From Magnaporthiopsis rhizophila (taxonomy: Eukaryota; Ascomycota; Sordariomycetes; Magnaporthales; Magnaporthaceae), in the NCBI GenBank assembly GCA_003049465.1, contig PYSS01000011.1, positions 124,001 to 188,000 of the forward strand: 64,000 nt of DNA, written 5' to 3'. The translations under genes were made by a program, and so were the position numbers. Positions 1-10,611 of the stretch are shown here, one piece after another. A model generated the notes under the pieces. The model was given only the letters and a program-made list of their open reading frames with translations. It had not been told where the DNA came from and searched no databases. How positions within the stretch are numbered: the stretch's first letter is position 1; every line of letters begins with the position of its first letter.

Positions 1-874
1 TGGAGAGGCGCTCTGGGTATAAGCGGAAGAAGCTTGGAAGAAGACACCAGACCCAGTCTCTGGCAGCGCAGAGGTCGCAAGCAAGCCAGGTTGGGCAATA
101 TATGCTCTCCAACGTCTTTGTCCTCGTGTGGGTAAGGACGGTAGGTGAGTGAATGGGAAGATAGGTCCTGCCCGGAACTTGGTATCTGCGCGCGGTCGTC
201 TTGCCTATGCCGTTGCTTCCGACCCGAAGCAAGCAGCCAGTGAATAATCCACACAACCAGAGTGAAGGGGCGCTCTTTCTGGAAAGCGGTCCGTCAACCG
301 CCGACACATGGAATGAAGCCAGTCGCAAAGCCAGTGTTCAACAGCCTGTGCTGCTGCCCCGCGCTGTCCCTTGACTTAGCCGCTATGCTTCCCCGCCCAG
401 GCAGGTACGTCAGCTGGCCTGGGTTGGGGTTGGTGCATGATCCCATGTGTCAACGTGACTTCATGTTGACAGCGTTTGCATTCCATGGGGACCCGTCATT
501 CGCATGGGTTCACCAAAAGCCCCTTAGAATCGACCAGGGCTGTCAGGAGATGGTTGCAGCTTTATTGAATTCCCCGCACTGCCGTTAGGGACATGACTTC
601 TCCACTGATACTGATACATACACTTAAGGCCTGAAAACGAGCTGGCCCAACTCCCATGCTAAAACTGTAGATGGCTGGAATAGCTAGGTAGGTACGTAGG
701 GGAAAAAAAAAAAAAAAAAAAAAAAAAGTAACTAGGGTCTAGGGAACACATCGACAGGTGTTGGTTTCATGTTAGGCAGCATGTTCTGCCACGGTAATCG
801 GAGGGAAGGAAACATGAGAAAGAGTATGGAAAGAAACGGTCAGACGCGTGTATGCAAGACGGAAGAAACTATGC
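1..874. other. Left-edge spacer, no gene seen
   Basis: No open frame here has family resemblance or plausible splice structure. The stretch lies 3' of the minus-strand Bsd2-like gene, so part of it is probably that gene's 3' UTR. It holds a TAGCTAGGTAGGTACG-type dispersed motif near 689-700 and an uninterrupted run of about 25 A at 703-727. Confidence 0.6.
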
Positions 875-2152
875 TCAAACAACCCGGTCGGGACTCTCCC
901 CTTCGGCAACAATGGCGACGCCGAGCCCGCGGTCCGGGCTCTGCAGAACAAGCTGCTCATGTCTCCTCGCTCGGATGTAGTCGCTCAGGGCCCGGATGAG
1001 GACAAACCAGCCCACAATCATGAGAATGTATGCGAGCAACTCCGAGCCACTGATCCACCCCTCAGCCTTATGATGCGAGCTTGAGCCGTCACCGCCGCCG
1101 CCGCCAGTCCCGACGTTGTTGGGGTCAAAGTCGTGTGCGTTGGGATCTGGCGGGTTTGAGTACCCGTCAGAGCTCCCACCCATAGAACCGTTCGGGGCGC
1201 CCTTCATATAGAAGCCCCACTGGATGAGAGTGATGCCCAGGCCGCTGCGCGATCCGTTCTTGGCCGCGTGCGACGAGTGAAGTAGGTACGTGAGCAGGAA
1301 CCCAATCAGCGGCTGGATCGACACCGAGATCATGCCATTCCAGACAAACGAGAAAAACGACCCGACGGGCATCCCGTCTATGTACACCTCGTCGAGTCCG
1401 CTGAGTCCCGGTCCCAGAATGGTCGTCTCCCAGTATGGCGGTGCCGCGTCTGCAGCAGCCTGTTCGTACGTCTGCGATAGTTGGGAAAACAAGTTAGTCA
1501 CACGCACGACCATTGCCTCTATTCCGGTCTTCTGTCGCCGAGGCTCCCTTGCATGGAATGACCTACCGGTGGCTGTTCCTCCTTCTCCTCCCCACGCTCC
1601 GGTTTCGCCATGATATTCGAAAAGACACCATCTGATTGGATGCCGCCACCGTACACTCGAAACGGCGTTGAAGTAGCCCCAGGGGGCGGTACCGTCGCGG
1701 GGGCACGAGTAGGCGCTGCGGGAGCGCTGCCTGTGGGGGCAGGATGGCTGCTGGACGTCGAACTCGACGACGAAGGGGTGAATGCTGCCGAGGATGACTG
1801 TGGGGTGCCGCGCACCAGGCGTTGGGTGTCGTCGACCTCATCGTCACTATCGTCGCCACTGTCGAAGGCGTCGGCGAGAGCCGAGTCTACCGGCGCATTG
1901 TTGCCTCGATCTCGGTCGACGGATAGAATAGAGGACGCCCTCGAGTGGAACGACGGCGGGGGCGAGTTTGGTATCCTTTGCGTCCGGGAGGCACTGTGTC
2001 CGTCCTCCTCGTCTCGGGCATTCACCTAGGAAGCGTAAACGAGAGACGTTAGACCATCGCGCGTGAATACTTGCATTGGATTGCGTGCGCAGTCCGCGGA
2101 AGGGCAACACCATCGATGACTCCCAACTCACCCTCTCATAACGCCCGGACAT
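875..2152 (-). CDS. BSD2: Bsd2-like Nedd4/Rsp5 ubiquitin-ligase adaptor (Ndfip/DUF2370 family)
   Basis: Membrane adaptor that in yeast recruits the HECT ligase Rsp5 to Golgi/endosomal cargo such as metal transporters, for vacuolar sorting. The model has three exons: 2152-2132 (MSGRYER), 2025-1567 and 1471-875, with GTGAGT/CTAG and GTAGGT/GCAG introns. It gives 358 aa in a continuous frame. The N-terminal 160 residues are acidic and Ser/Pro-rich. A PPTY motif at 159-162, the expected WW-domain ligand, is followed by the conserved block EQAAADAAPPYWETT. Membrane segments are predicted at about 198-224, 235-250 (weaker) and 303-320, the first followed by the family signature HAAKNGSRSGLGITLIQ. 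The 7-codon first exon was chosen because it restores a typical MSGRYERVNxRDEE start. Without it the second exon has no ATG, since it begins with GTG. The family call is firm. The metal-homeostasis role is inferred from yeast Bsd2. Confidence 0.9.
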
Positions 2153-3037
2153 GGTGACGCCGTGGTAGGTGTCTGTCCTTTGATTCCAGCCGGCTGCAGA
2201 CTCCACAGACGATCAAATGAGACGGATAGATAGACGATAAAAGGATCGGTTCGTGAGGATGAATTCGATGAATTTGTTGGCGTCGGTTCGCTTTGCGACG
2301 TCGTGTCGCCTCCTGCAACTCAGCCCCGACTGAAGGCCAGGAGGGAGCCAACCAGGCGGGTGCGGTTCGCGCGTCGGTGGCGGGCGAGCGAGGTTTATTA
2401 TTGGAGCGAAAATGGCAGACAAGACAAAGGGCGAATGACGGGGATTTTTACCCAAAATGAAGGAAAAGAAAACACCCGAAAAAAAGGAGAGGCGAATAAG
2501 GCGAGAGAAGACGCAACGAGGCAGAATGGATGATGCTTGGATGCTTTGGTTCGTGTTCGACGACGCCCGGTCGGCTATGCAGGCTGCAGGCCAGTCGTCG
2601 GAGACACCAGGTAAATTAGCGGAGAGAGGCTGATATGGGGCCCTGGACGGCGTGCGTGGCTGCTGACACGCTGGAACCTTCGGCACTCCCACGGTGCCCC
2701 GCCAAGCTTCCGGTGTCGCCACCATACTAAACTCGTCCTTTGCCTGCCACTCACGTGGTTGCATTTACATACTTGCTTGGCGCCCGGACCAATCACCTCA
2801 AAGCCCCAATCCGAGTCGAGCCTGCAGGGTCACCCAGCATAACGTACCGTTCCGATCGGGTGGTAGGGAGGACGACGCAATCAATCTTTCAAGGCCAGCC
2901 GAGTCCGAAAGTTTGCATGCTTGCGCGGCTTCACTGCCACCACCAAGCCAACCAACGAAACCATGTCACGCAACGTATGTGAGATGCCCACAACGCAAAT
3001 TCAGGCATAGGAATAATAAGCTCTTGGAGGAGTAAAA

Positions 3038-3117
<80 letters not shown>

Positions 3118-4633
3118 TACGCGGAAATAACCGGTGGCAAGGCAGTTTGGTCGACATGCCCATTGCTAAGAGAGCTCACTGCGTTTCGTAACAAGAAACT
3201 TGCGCACAAGATATTCTTTTCTTCCTCCTTCCCTCAGCCTGCATACTTCTCGACCTTCGCCAATATCTCGCCTGTCTCGACCAGTCTCGGAAGAGATGGG
3301 ACTGCTTCCGGAACCGAGCCTTTTGCCTGGACATCAAGGGACTCACAACCGGCATCACGTCGCTCCGATCGACCTGACACAGGCCATTGAAGACGGATGA
3401 CAAGTGGATCAGAGCCGGCGCGATCCGATTAAGCTGGCGGGTTATATTTTTCTCTCCACTTGGTGAGAAGAAGACCAATCCAGGCCCAGGGATGTGCCTG
3501 TTAGCACCAGCCTACCCCTTTCCATTCGCATGGTGTCGGCGGTTTCTTCTGGCCGGGTCTAGAGTGGCAGCTGTCGCCAAGGAATTTTGTCTTTCTATTT
3601 CTTTTTTTGGTTCGCCAATCCAACCCCAGAAAGCATCGAGCTCTAGGACACTTCCAAATTCTTTCTGGAAAAGGGTCACGATCCCCGGCCTAGTTTAATC
3701 CTGTGTTGTATTTAGGTACATTGAGCTATCCTAGATGAGAGCCCATCTCGTTGCGCAGGAAACCCCGTCAGCTCAGCTCACGCCATGGGTCCGTCGCACC
3801 ACTGCAGTGGCAGCCCCAAGCCTCGTACCTACCGTCTAGTGTAAGCTACGCATCTCCGCCAGTCCCCAACAAGCTTAAAGCTCACCTGTGGGATCGGCAT
3901 TCCCCTTCCCAAAATATGCTGTTTAGCTGCCAAACATGCTAGTTCGTCACACACACACACACCCCCCTCAAGGTTTTCCTCTCTGGTCGTCCGCTACTGC
4001 AGCGCCACATCCAGCTAGCCTTGGGAAAAACTAAACAGGATCAGCTCCTGGTCCTGGTCCTAGGAGGATTAACTGTCAGCATCGCGGGGAGACCAAACCA
4101 GCCCTTTTCCACGCCGACCTGGCGTGGCCAGCCAGCCTTTCCATATTCGTACTGAGCAACGGGGTGGTGTTACGCTCCGGCTCGCCAGCTGGTGGGACGG
4201 AAGATGGGCTCCGGGTTTTGCGAACTGATTTTGCTCGAGAACCTTTTTTGTTTTCTAGTGCCGGGCCGGGGGCTCTCACGACGAAGGTGCCTCGTCGGGG
4301 AGGACGACGTGATCCGGACCGCGACTGCCGCTGAGTTGCCTCGCGTGCCCTCGCGTGTCTCCTGAAACGAATCCATCAGCCCCAACTGTCGGCAATATGG
4401 GATCGGTTTGTTCCGCAGCACGCATCAACGAGGCCCGTATAGCAGAAAGAAGCACAAGAGGATGAATAATTTGAGGTTTGGTTCGAGCCACACAAAACGT
4501 CCACAATAAGCGCTAGGAGAGAAAACAATGCACACGGCCGTCTTTGTCTGTGCTTCCCACGTCCTCCCGCCGCCGTGGACACACAGATGTTTTCGTCCTA
4601 CCGTCGCTGCCGCCGCCGCCGCCGCCACCGCCA
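2153..4633. other. Spacer with the BSD2-like promoter; A-runs; no gene seen
   Basis: This 2.5-kb stretch lies between the start of the Bsd2-like gene and the 3' end of the acetylesterase, both on the minus strand. The part nearest 2153 must carry the Bsd2-like promoter and leader. A very long A tract spans 3041-3113, broken only by TTT at 3078-3080. A short CA repeat lies near 3948-3962, and a CCG/GCC triplet run near 4600-4630 sits just past the acetylesterase stop. No open frame gave a recognisable protein. Confidence 0.5.
3041..3113. repeat. A-rich homopolymer tract (A37-TTT-A33)
   Basis: Seventy-three bases that are all A except TTT at 3078-3080. Its length and near purity suggest either a retroposed poly(A) relic or an assembly join between two runs. 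No flanking target-site duplication was found by eye. Confidence 0.85.
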
Positions 4634-5791
4634 CTATACCTCCCTCATGGCCCCCACGACAGGCACGGACGAGTTGGGGGTGACGCACGGGCCGAGGAAG
4701 CTGCCGGTCAGAGACTCGGTCGAGTTGACGACGTCCTTCCCCAGCGGGCTGGCGCCGCAGCGCAGGCCCAGGACGAAGCTCTTGGCCATGACGTCGGCCA
4801 GGAACGGCGACGTGTGCGTGTGGTCGTTGGGGAAGCCGGCGTTGACCTTTTGCCTGCCCAGATTCTGCATCGCCTGCGCCGCGAGCTGGCCGTGGGGCAC
4901 GAACCAGACGCCGGCACCGGCACCTCCTAGCTCCGAGACGGCGTGCCTGTTTTTTTTTTTTTTTTTTTTTAGACATGTGTTCAGTTTGAGTACGTAATTG
5001 GCGTGCTTCTAGATGAAAAGTGTTTCTGCTCTAGAGGCGGTAAACAGGAACTGAAACACGGCACATGAACACACTCACATGGCGTAGTCGTCGTACCGGC
5101 CTGGACCCCAGGCGAACTTCCCCGACTCCCAGGGGTTGTTGGGCGTGGGAGGCGAGAGGATCACGTTGGCACCGGCCTTGATCATCAGGGACGCGGCGCG
5201 TTTTAGGTACGTTGGGTACGTCTGGACCGTCTCCCTCACCCCTCTGCTCCAAGTTAGCACGAACTTCTAAGGGTGCTTCTCGCGGCTCGCTACGACGTTG
5301 GCGGGAGTGTGACGAGATGCCGGTGATGACAAAAAAAGAAAAAGGCTCATCACTTACTTGTAAGTCGTCTCGCACGTTTCAGACCCGGCGCCGACGCAGT
5401 CGCTCCGTCCTGAATTATGCGGTGTTAGTCGAAAGAAGGGGGGAAAAAAAAAGAACAAAAAAAAGCACACACCATTATCCTTAGCCAATGAGCCGCCGTC
5501 GTTGTGCCCAAACTCGACAATGACCCAGTCTCCCCGCTTGACCAGCCGCGCGACGGCGTCGAAGCGGCCCTCGCGCGTGAAGCTGCGGGCGCTCCGGCCG
5601 GCCACGGCGGCGTTGCGGACGACGTAGGCGGCCGGGTCGAAGCTGTTGTGCAGGAACTCGCCCCAGCCCTGCGTGCCCTTGCCGCCGCCGTTGCGGGCCA
5701 TGGTGCTGTCGCCGCAGAGGTGGATGGTCCTCGGCGCCGCGGCGGCAGCGGCCGCGCCAAGCCAGACTGGGAGTAGGGTTGCGGCTTTCAT
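4634..5791 (-). CDS. Secreted rhamnogalacturonan acetylesterase (SGNH/GDSL fold, CE12)
   Basis: Removes acetyl groups from the rhamnogalacturonan I backbone of pectin outside the cell. Four exons (5791-5473, 5409-5358, 5243-5079, 4946-4634) join in phase to 282 aa. This is slightly longer than the roughly 235-250 aa of typical family members. An Ala-rich signal peptide covers about 1-19. Block I is GDSTMA with the nucleophile Ser29; N99 lies in the GHND block at 96-99; and NDHTHTSP supplies the Asp220/His223 (DxxH) pair. Disulfide candidates are C111/C119 and C242/C266. Donors are GTGTGT, GTAAGT and GTGAGT. The third acceptor follows an A-run instead of pyrimidines. The start was chosen at the ATG opening the signal peptide; an upstream in-frame ATG at 5884 would bury it. 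Family call firm, exact substrate inferred. Confidence 0.9.
4950..4970 (+). repeat. T21 run (A-run on the gene strand) abutting a 3' splice site
   Basis: On the minus strand this reads as a run of A followed directly by CAG, the acceptor of the last acetylesterase intron (exon 4 starts at 4946). An A tract occupies the place where a polypyrimidine tract would be expected. Confidence 0.8.
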
Positions 5792-8700
5792 GCTGGCGAT
5801 GATGTGATTACGTTGTGGTTCAGGGAGCAGGGAGTGTGATAGACAAAGGACGCTATGGGGACAGGTCAGGCGGCATGAACGCAATAGACAGTGAAGGATA
5901 GGTAGATACCACGCTGACGTGTAAACAAGAGCCGCTGAGCCGTTACATATGATATATTATGAGTTTCATATACGATATACACGGTATCGACCCGACCCCA
6001 TTTCCACCCCTTAACTGTCCTCAGGACGCGGCCATTGCCGCGCCGAGGTCCACTCTAGATCGAATGCCGTACTCCATGCGGTAAAGGGGTTCATTAGTTT
6101 CGATACTTAACACACCGTCATCTGGGGTTGCCAGGCAAACAAGCAAAAAATGAAAAGCAAATCAAAAGCCCTGGGAAGAAGGTTGCTCCTGGTGTGGCGG
6201 CCGATATGCCGACGTCTCCACACGTCTTTGATGAATTCGGCGACATATAAGAGCCCAAAGCGTTGTTAAGGTGATTATCAGCTGCGAGATTTGACTGGCG
6301 TGGCACGATTCATTGGGCGGGGTATGGTGTTTTGTCATGTGATGTCCGCCGCCTCGCCTTTGTTGGAGACAAATTGCATGTTAGACGGGACGTTGTCTGG
6401 ATATTGACAAGCATAGACATTCAAACCGTCGGGACAGGCCGCTTGGTTCGGAGACATATAAACAAATCGATTGCCGTGCGGGTGTTAACCATAGATGGCG
6501 ATGGCATAACTATATCCACATAATGTTATCCCCATCCGTGCCTTCTTAACCTTTCATAACGATAGTCGTATGCTATTATCCATCCATGTATATATGTCTC
6601 TAACCATTCCGAGCTTCCCCGAAAGGCGAGCTGGAACCTTCGAGCACTGACGAAGGCGACGGCGACGACGACAGCCCGTATGGTGAGACGCGTTCACCCC
6701 AGACATTTGTTCGTGGACATACGATGTGGTATCTATCTAGGTCTTCTACTCTTTCGGAGCGGCCTCCCGCACGGTGGCGTCCTTCACGCGGCCCCCGGTG
6801 TGATATAATCGGGGATGCTCCCCGCAAACGACCAAAAGGACTACACAGAGCGTGGTGTTGGGCGGCCCGAGCGACAGACAGATACAACCAGCCTTTCGAA
6901 GTTTCCCCATTCCGCATGCTTTGTCCGTGTTTGTTTTTAACCTTCTCCATCTCCTCGTCTTCGGACATTTCTCGCTACAGTGCCCCGGTGAGTCATCGCC
7001 CATGGATCACGGTTTCTAGAAATAAAAAGAGATTATAAGGTGGTATGCTTTCTTTTTTTTGTTGTTTGCTGTTGCTGAAGAGAGAGTCATGACCGCCCGG
7101 TTTTCTTCGACGAATGACCCGCGGTCCGCGCGCAGTGCCGGCTGGCTTGGTTCCATTCTTGATGGAGAGCCATCCGGGCTGGCATAAACCTCCCTTTTTG
7201 CCCTTTGTCTTGTGTTACATTGTCGGGCGCGGGCGGCCGGTCCTGCCGACAACCATTTTTATGACCTCACGGTCTGGAAATTGTTCGCACACCAGAGAAA
7301 CAACACACGGAGATCATCCCAACTGCCGATGGGGACTCATCAGTGTGTGGACAGGGGCCCCTGCTTACATAGACTGTTGGCCCGACCTTTTTTTTCACGT
7401 ATGCATAACCCGTCCAAGCTATTTGAGATTGACTATTATGCCCATGCTCCCCTGGCAAAATGATTTCTATATTCACCCGGCCGACCGTTGGGTTTTGCTG
7501 CTAATGCTGCTGTTGCTCACATACCTGGCATGAACGTAAAAAGCCACGCGTTCTTGTTATCCGTGGGTCTCGCCAGCCTTCTTTCCTACTTCTTCTCCCT
7601 AGGTAGGGCGCATGAAGAGAAGGGAAGCAGTCGTGGTGGGGAACGGACCAATCTAGCGATGGAAGGAGGTGGAGTCCATGGAACATCGAATACTGTCAGC
7701 AGCAGCCTTTTTCGTCCAGACGCCCCCGAAGCCGAGAACGTTGGTGACCGTGGAGATTGTGGGATGACGGTGTTGTATTTTTGGGTTGGTTGTGGGTTCA
7801 TGTTGCGCTCAACAACGTCCCCTGTCTCTTTCTACCAGGCGGACGGAGGCTCGGGGCCATCCCATCGAGATCATGGCACTCAAGGCGTGTGTGGCATCTT
7901 ACGTAGGACGTTAGGTCGTTTTGGACACGGCCTTTTGACACTTGGACGGAGAGGCAACCTGTACTCCGGATCTGCGGTTATGCGCAGCATTATGTAGGAA
8001 GCCACCTTTTTGGATCGACATGCCGCGCAGATGCTGACCGAGGGGCCCGGGTGTGCATGATTTGCACAACGAGCGGCCTTCACCGCTGCAGCTCGCTCGA
8101 GTCACCATCTGCAGCCTCGGAGGTGGTCGTGGTGTCCACCACCAGCCTCTTCGTTGCAGCCCAGTCCAGCCCGTCAACTCCTGCCCGTTGACCGCAAATC
8201 CATGCCCACCACTGATGACACTGATGCGTTTCGTTTCCAGCCCACAGTAGGCGCTTTTTTTTCGTGTCACGCACTCGACCTTGCTTGACCGCGTTCCAGG
8301 TTCGGCAAAAAAGACGCATTCATTCTTTGGCTTCTAGAAAAAGAATGACGCATATTTCTTTGGCTTCTAGGGTAAAAACAAATTTAAAAAAAGACGCGAA
8401 ATGGGGTGACAAGAAAGAACGGCGCAACACCTGATGCGGCCGGCCCTGTGTGACGGGATATTAAGCGGCGCGGGACTTGGAAATAGCGCTTCGTTAGCCA
8501 GGGGCATGCACATTCCTGCTGCTGTTGCTGGTGTTTGTTTATGTTGTTATTGATTATGTCTTATCCCCACGGCCCCGGAATTGGCGAAGCCCTATGCCCG
8601 TGCGATACCGCTTGTGCACGAAAAACGGTAACGGGCGCTCAGACAGTCCCGGGTCCTGGCACCGTGACCCGATGCGCCTCCATTCCAAGCCCCATGGAAG

Positions 8701-9778
8701 GCGGAATGGAAGACGGTGAAGAACAGCAGGATGGCTGGGCGTCTGGGCGTCTGGGCATGCCACATGGGGTGTCGCGAGGACAGGACACGCGTTGCGCAAG
8801 CTAGCCGGAGAGTGCGAGAGAGACGGAGAGAGAGCGAGGGGGAGATGCGTGTTCCTAGCTTCCTTTTCCCTGTAGCTTGCCGTCCGTCGTTTGAGAGAAC
8901 CCGTCGGCCAGCCGCCAGGGAGAGCACTTGAACTTGCCGTGCCAACAGCGAGCGAATGAGCGAGGCATTCATCATTCGTCTGTCTTCCCATCGGCAGACC
9001 GACCCCCTGCATACTCTCCGGGGTCTGGCCTTGGGCGCTCTGATTGGCTGGAGAGCGGCCATCGTTCCTGAGCCTGCGCGGTGTGCCCCTGACTTTTGCT
9101 TGGGGCGGGCTTACCGGCTCGCTAGCCAACCACGTCGCGCCTCACCCCGCGCCCTCGCTGATGAGCTTGCCTAATATGCTAGCCGCTGCACCCATAGACG
9201 AATTCGGGGGCTAGCCACAACGTTCGAAGCGCAGGGGTCGCACGCGCCGACGGTTGTGCTGTGGGAGAATGAATCGGGAAAAGCCAAAGCAGGCAGACAA
9301 CCCCCATTCGATGGAACCCTTACGGCGTGTGAGCCAATTTTTATTTTTTATGTTTTATTTTTTTTTTTTTATTTCCTCTTCCGCGGAAATTTTTTTTATG
9401 TCACGATCGATTGTCTCCGCCCGCTAGCTTGCTGACCTGGGACAAAAACGCCGCTCCAACGCATATATCGTCTCCTATCAATAGATCAAGAACTCCAAGA
9501 CAAGAGAGATTGAGCCCAGCTAATTTTGGTATGGAGCCCCAAGGGGCCCAGGCCAAGGGCAATCTTGACGACATCTGGATTGGGTAGATAGTCAGTTCGT
9601 CTGTTCATGCCCTCATCGCCTTTTCTGGCCACCACCACTCAGCGATCTGTGGGGAACTTTCTGTAGCGAGATGGGAAAAGGAGTTGCATCACAACCAAGC
9701 CGACGCCTAGCCCCTGTCGTTGGCCGGCAGGGTTGATGGGGGTGGAAGAGTGTGGAAGGCAGGGACAGGGTTGGCTGG

Positions 9779-9822
9779 GGGGGGGGGGGGGGGCCCCGGG
9801 GGGGGGGGGGGGGGGGGGGGGG
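9779..9822. repeat. Poly-G tract interrupted by CCCC
   Basis: A run of G, then CCCC at 9794-9797, then a second G run to 9822. Such a tract could form G-quadruplex or hairpin structure and is also a common sequencing or assembly artefact. It sits 12 bases from the perfect inverted repeat at 9835. Confidence 0.8.
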
Positions 9823-9834
9823 AGTCAGGTGCAC

Positions 9835-9873
9835 GCTAGCTTGCTAGCTTGCTGCGCAAGCTAGCAAGCTAGC
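9835..9873. repeat. Perfect inverted repeat, 18-bp arms, 3-base loop
   Basis: The left arm at 9835-9852 is built from GCTAGCTT units. The right arm at 9856-9873 is its exact reverse complement, and the loop is TGC at 9853-9855. The AAGCTAGC unit repeats on to about 9884. It could extrude as a cruciform, or it could be a fold-back join at an assembly break next to the poly-G tract. Confidence 0.85.
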
Positions 9874-10611
9874 AAGCTAGCAAGCAACAAAAAAAAAATT
9901 AGATTATCTAGATTGAAAGTCCATAGGTCTACTTAAAAGTTCAGGACTTCATTNATCCGTAGCTTACCTCCATCCAAAAGAGGGATCCCCTGTGCAGGCC
10001 GCCATTGCCCTGCCTAGGTATTGCTAGTCTGCCTGCCCTCTTGGCCTTAGACCCTGTCCTTACTCTGGCCCAAGCTGCTTGCTGTCCTCCATATCATCCT
10101 CGACCACCCCCATGGTCCGGACTTGGGTTCGTTGCCTTTCGTTCTGGTCTTGTTCCTCTTGGCCACGAGAAGCAGATCAGCACCATCGCCATCGCCAGCC
10201 AGCCTACTGCCAGTTCGTCCGTCCAGCATAGAGACGGGATCTCAAGCTGTTGTTCTTTGTTGTTGTTTTTCTTCAACCTCCACGGACGCTCCAAAGAGGT
10301 TCCGCATATCTAATACCTGCCGCACGTCCCTCCAAGAGTCACTGCGTCTCTTCATTGTTTAATCCCGAAGAGCTGGAAAAACCTCCGTTCGCTCTAGCCT
10401 CGATAACGCTAGCCTTTGCATCTCGGGCCTCCTCGCCACAAACGATCGACGACCGACTTCCTTGTCTCTGCCGAAAAAAAGCAAAAGAAGAAGAAGAAGA
10501 AGAAAAAAAAAAAAAAAAAAAAAGCAAGCAAGCAAGAAGAAAAAAACACAAGGGAAGAAATCATCCCACAATCAAGAGCTTTTGCCCAACATACCCATCG
10601 CACCTAGGGTG

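Larger units (their letters stand above)
5792..10611. other. 4.8-kb gene-free region between divergent genes
   Basis: Divergent spacer between the acetylesterase (minus) and the 645-aa gene (plus). It therefore holds both promoters. Open frames here are short, overlap on both strands and resemble no family I know. Visible structure: AT-richer DNA at 5930-6000 and 6460-6600, several GCTAGC hexamers at about 8798-9430, poly-G and a hairpin at 9779-9873, an ambiguous base at 9954, and an A/GA-rich leader at 10478-10560 just before the start codon at 10612. No tRNA-like box pair was noticed. Confidence 0.5.

Noticed and set aside
2213..2764. 183-codon minus-strand frame upstream of the Bsd2-like gene
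   Set aside because: Lies in promoter/leader sequence; no domain and no sensible splice to the Bsd2 frame.
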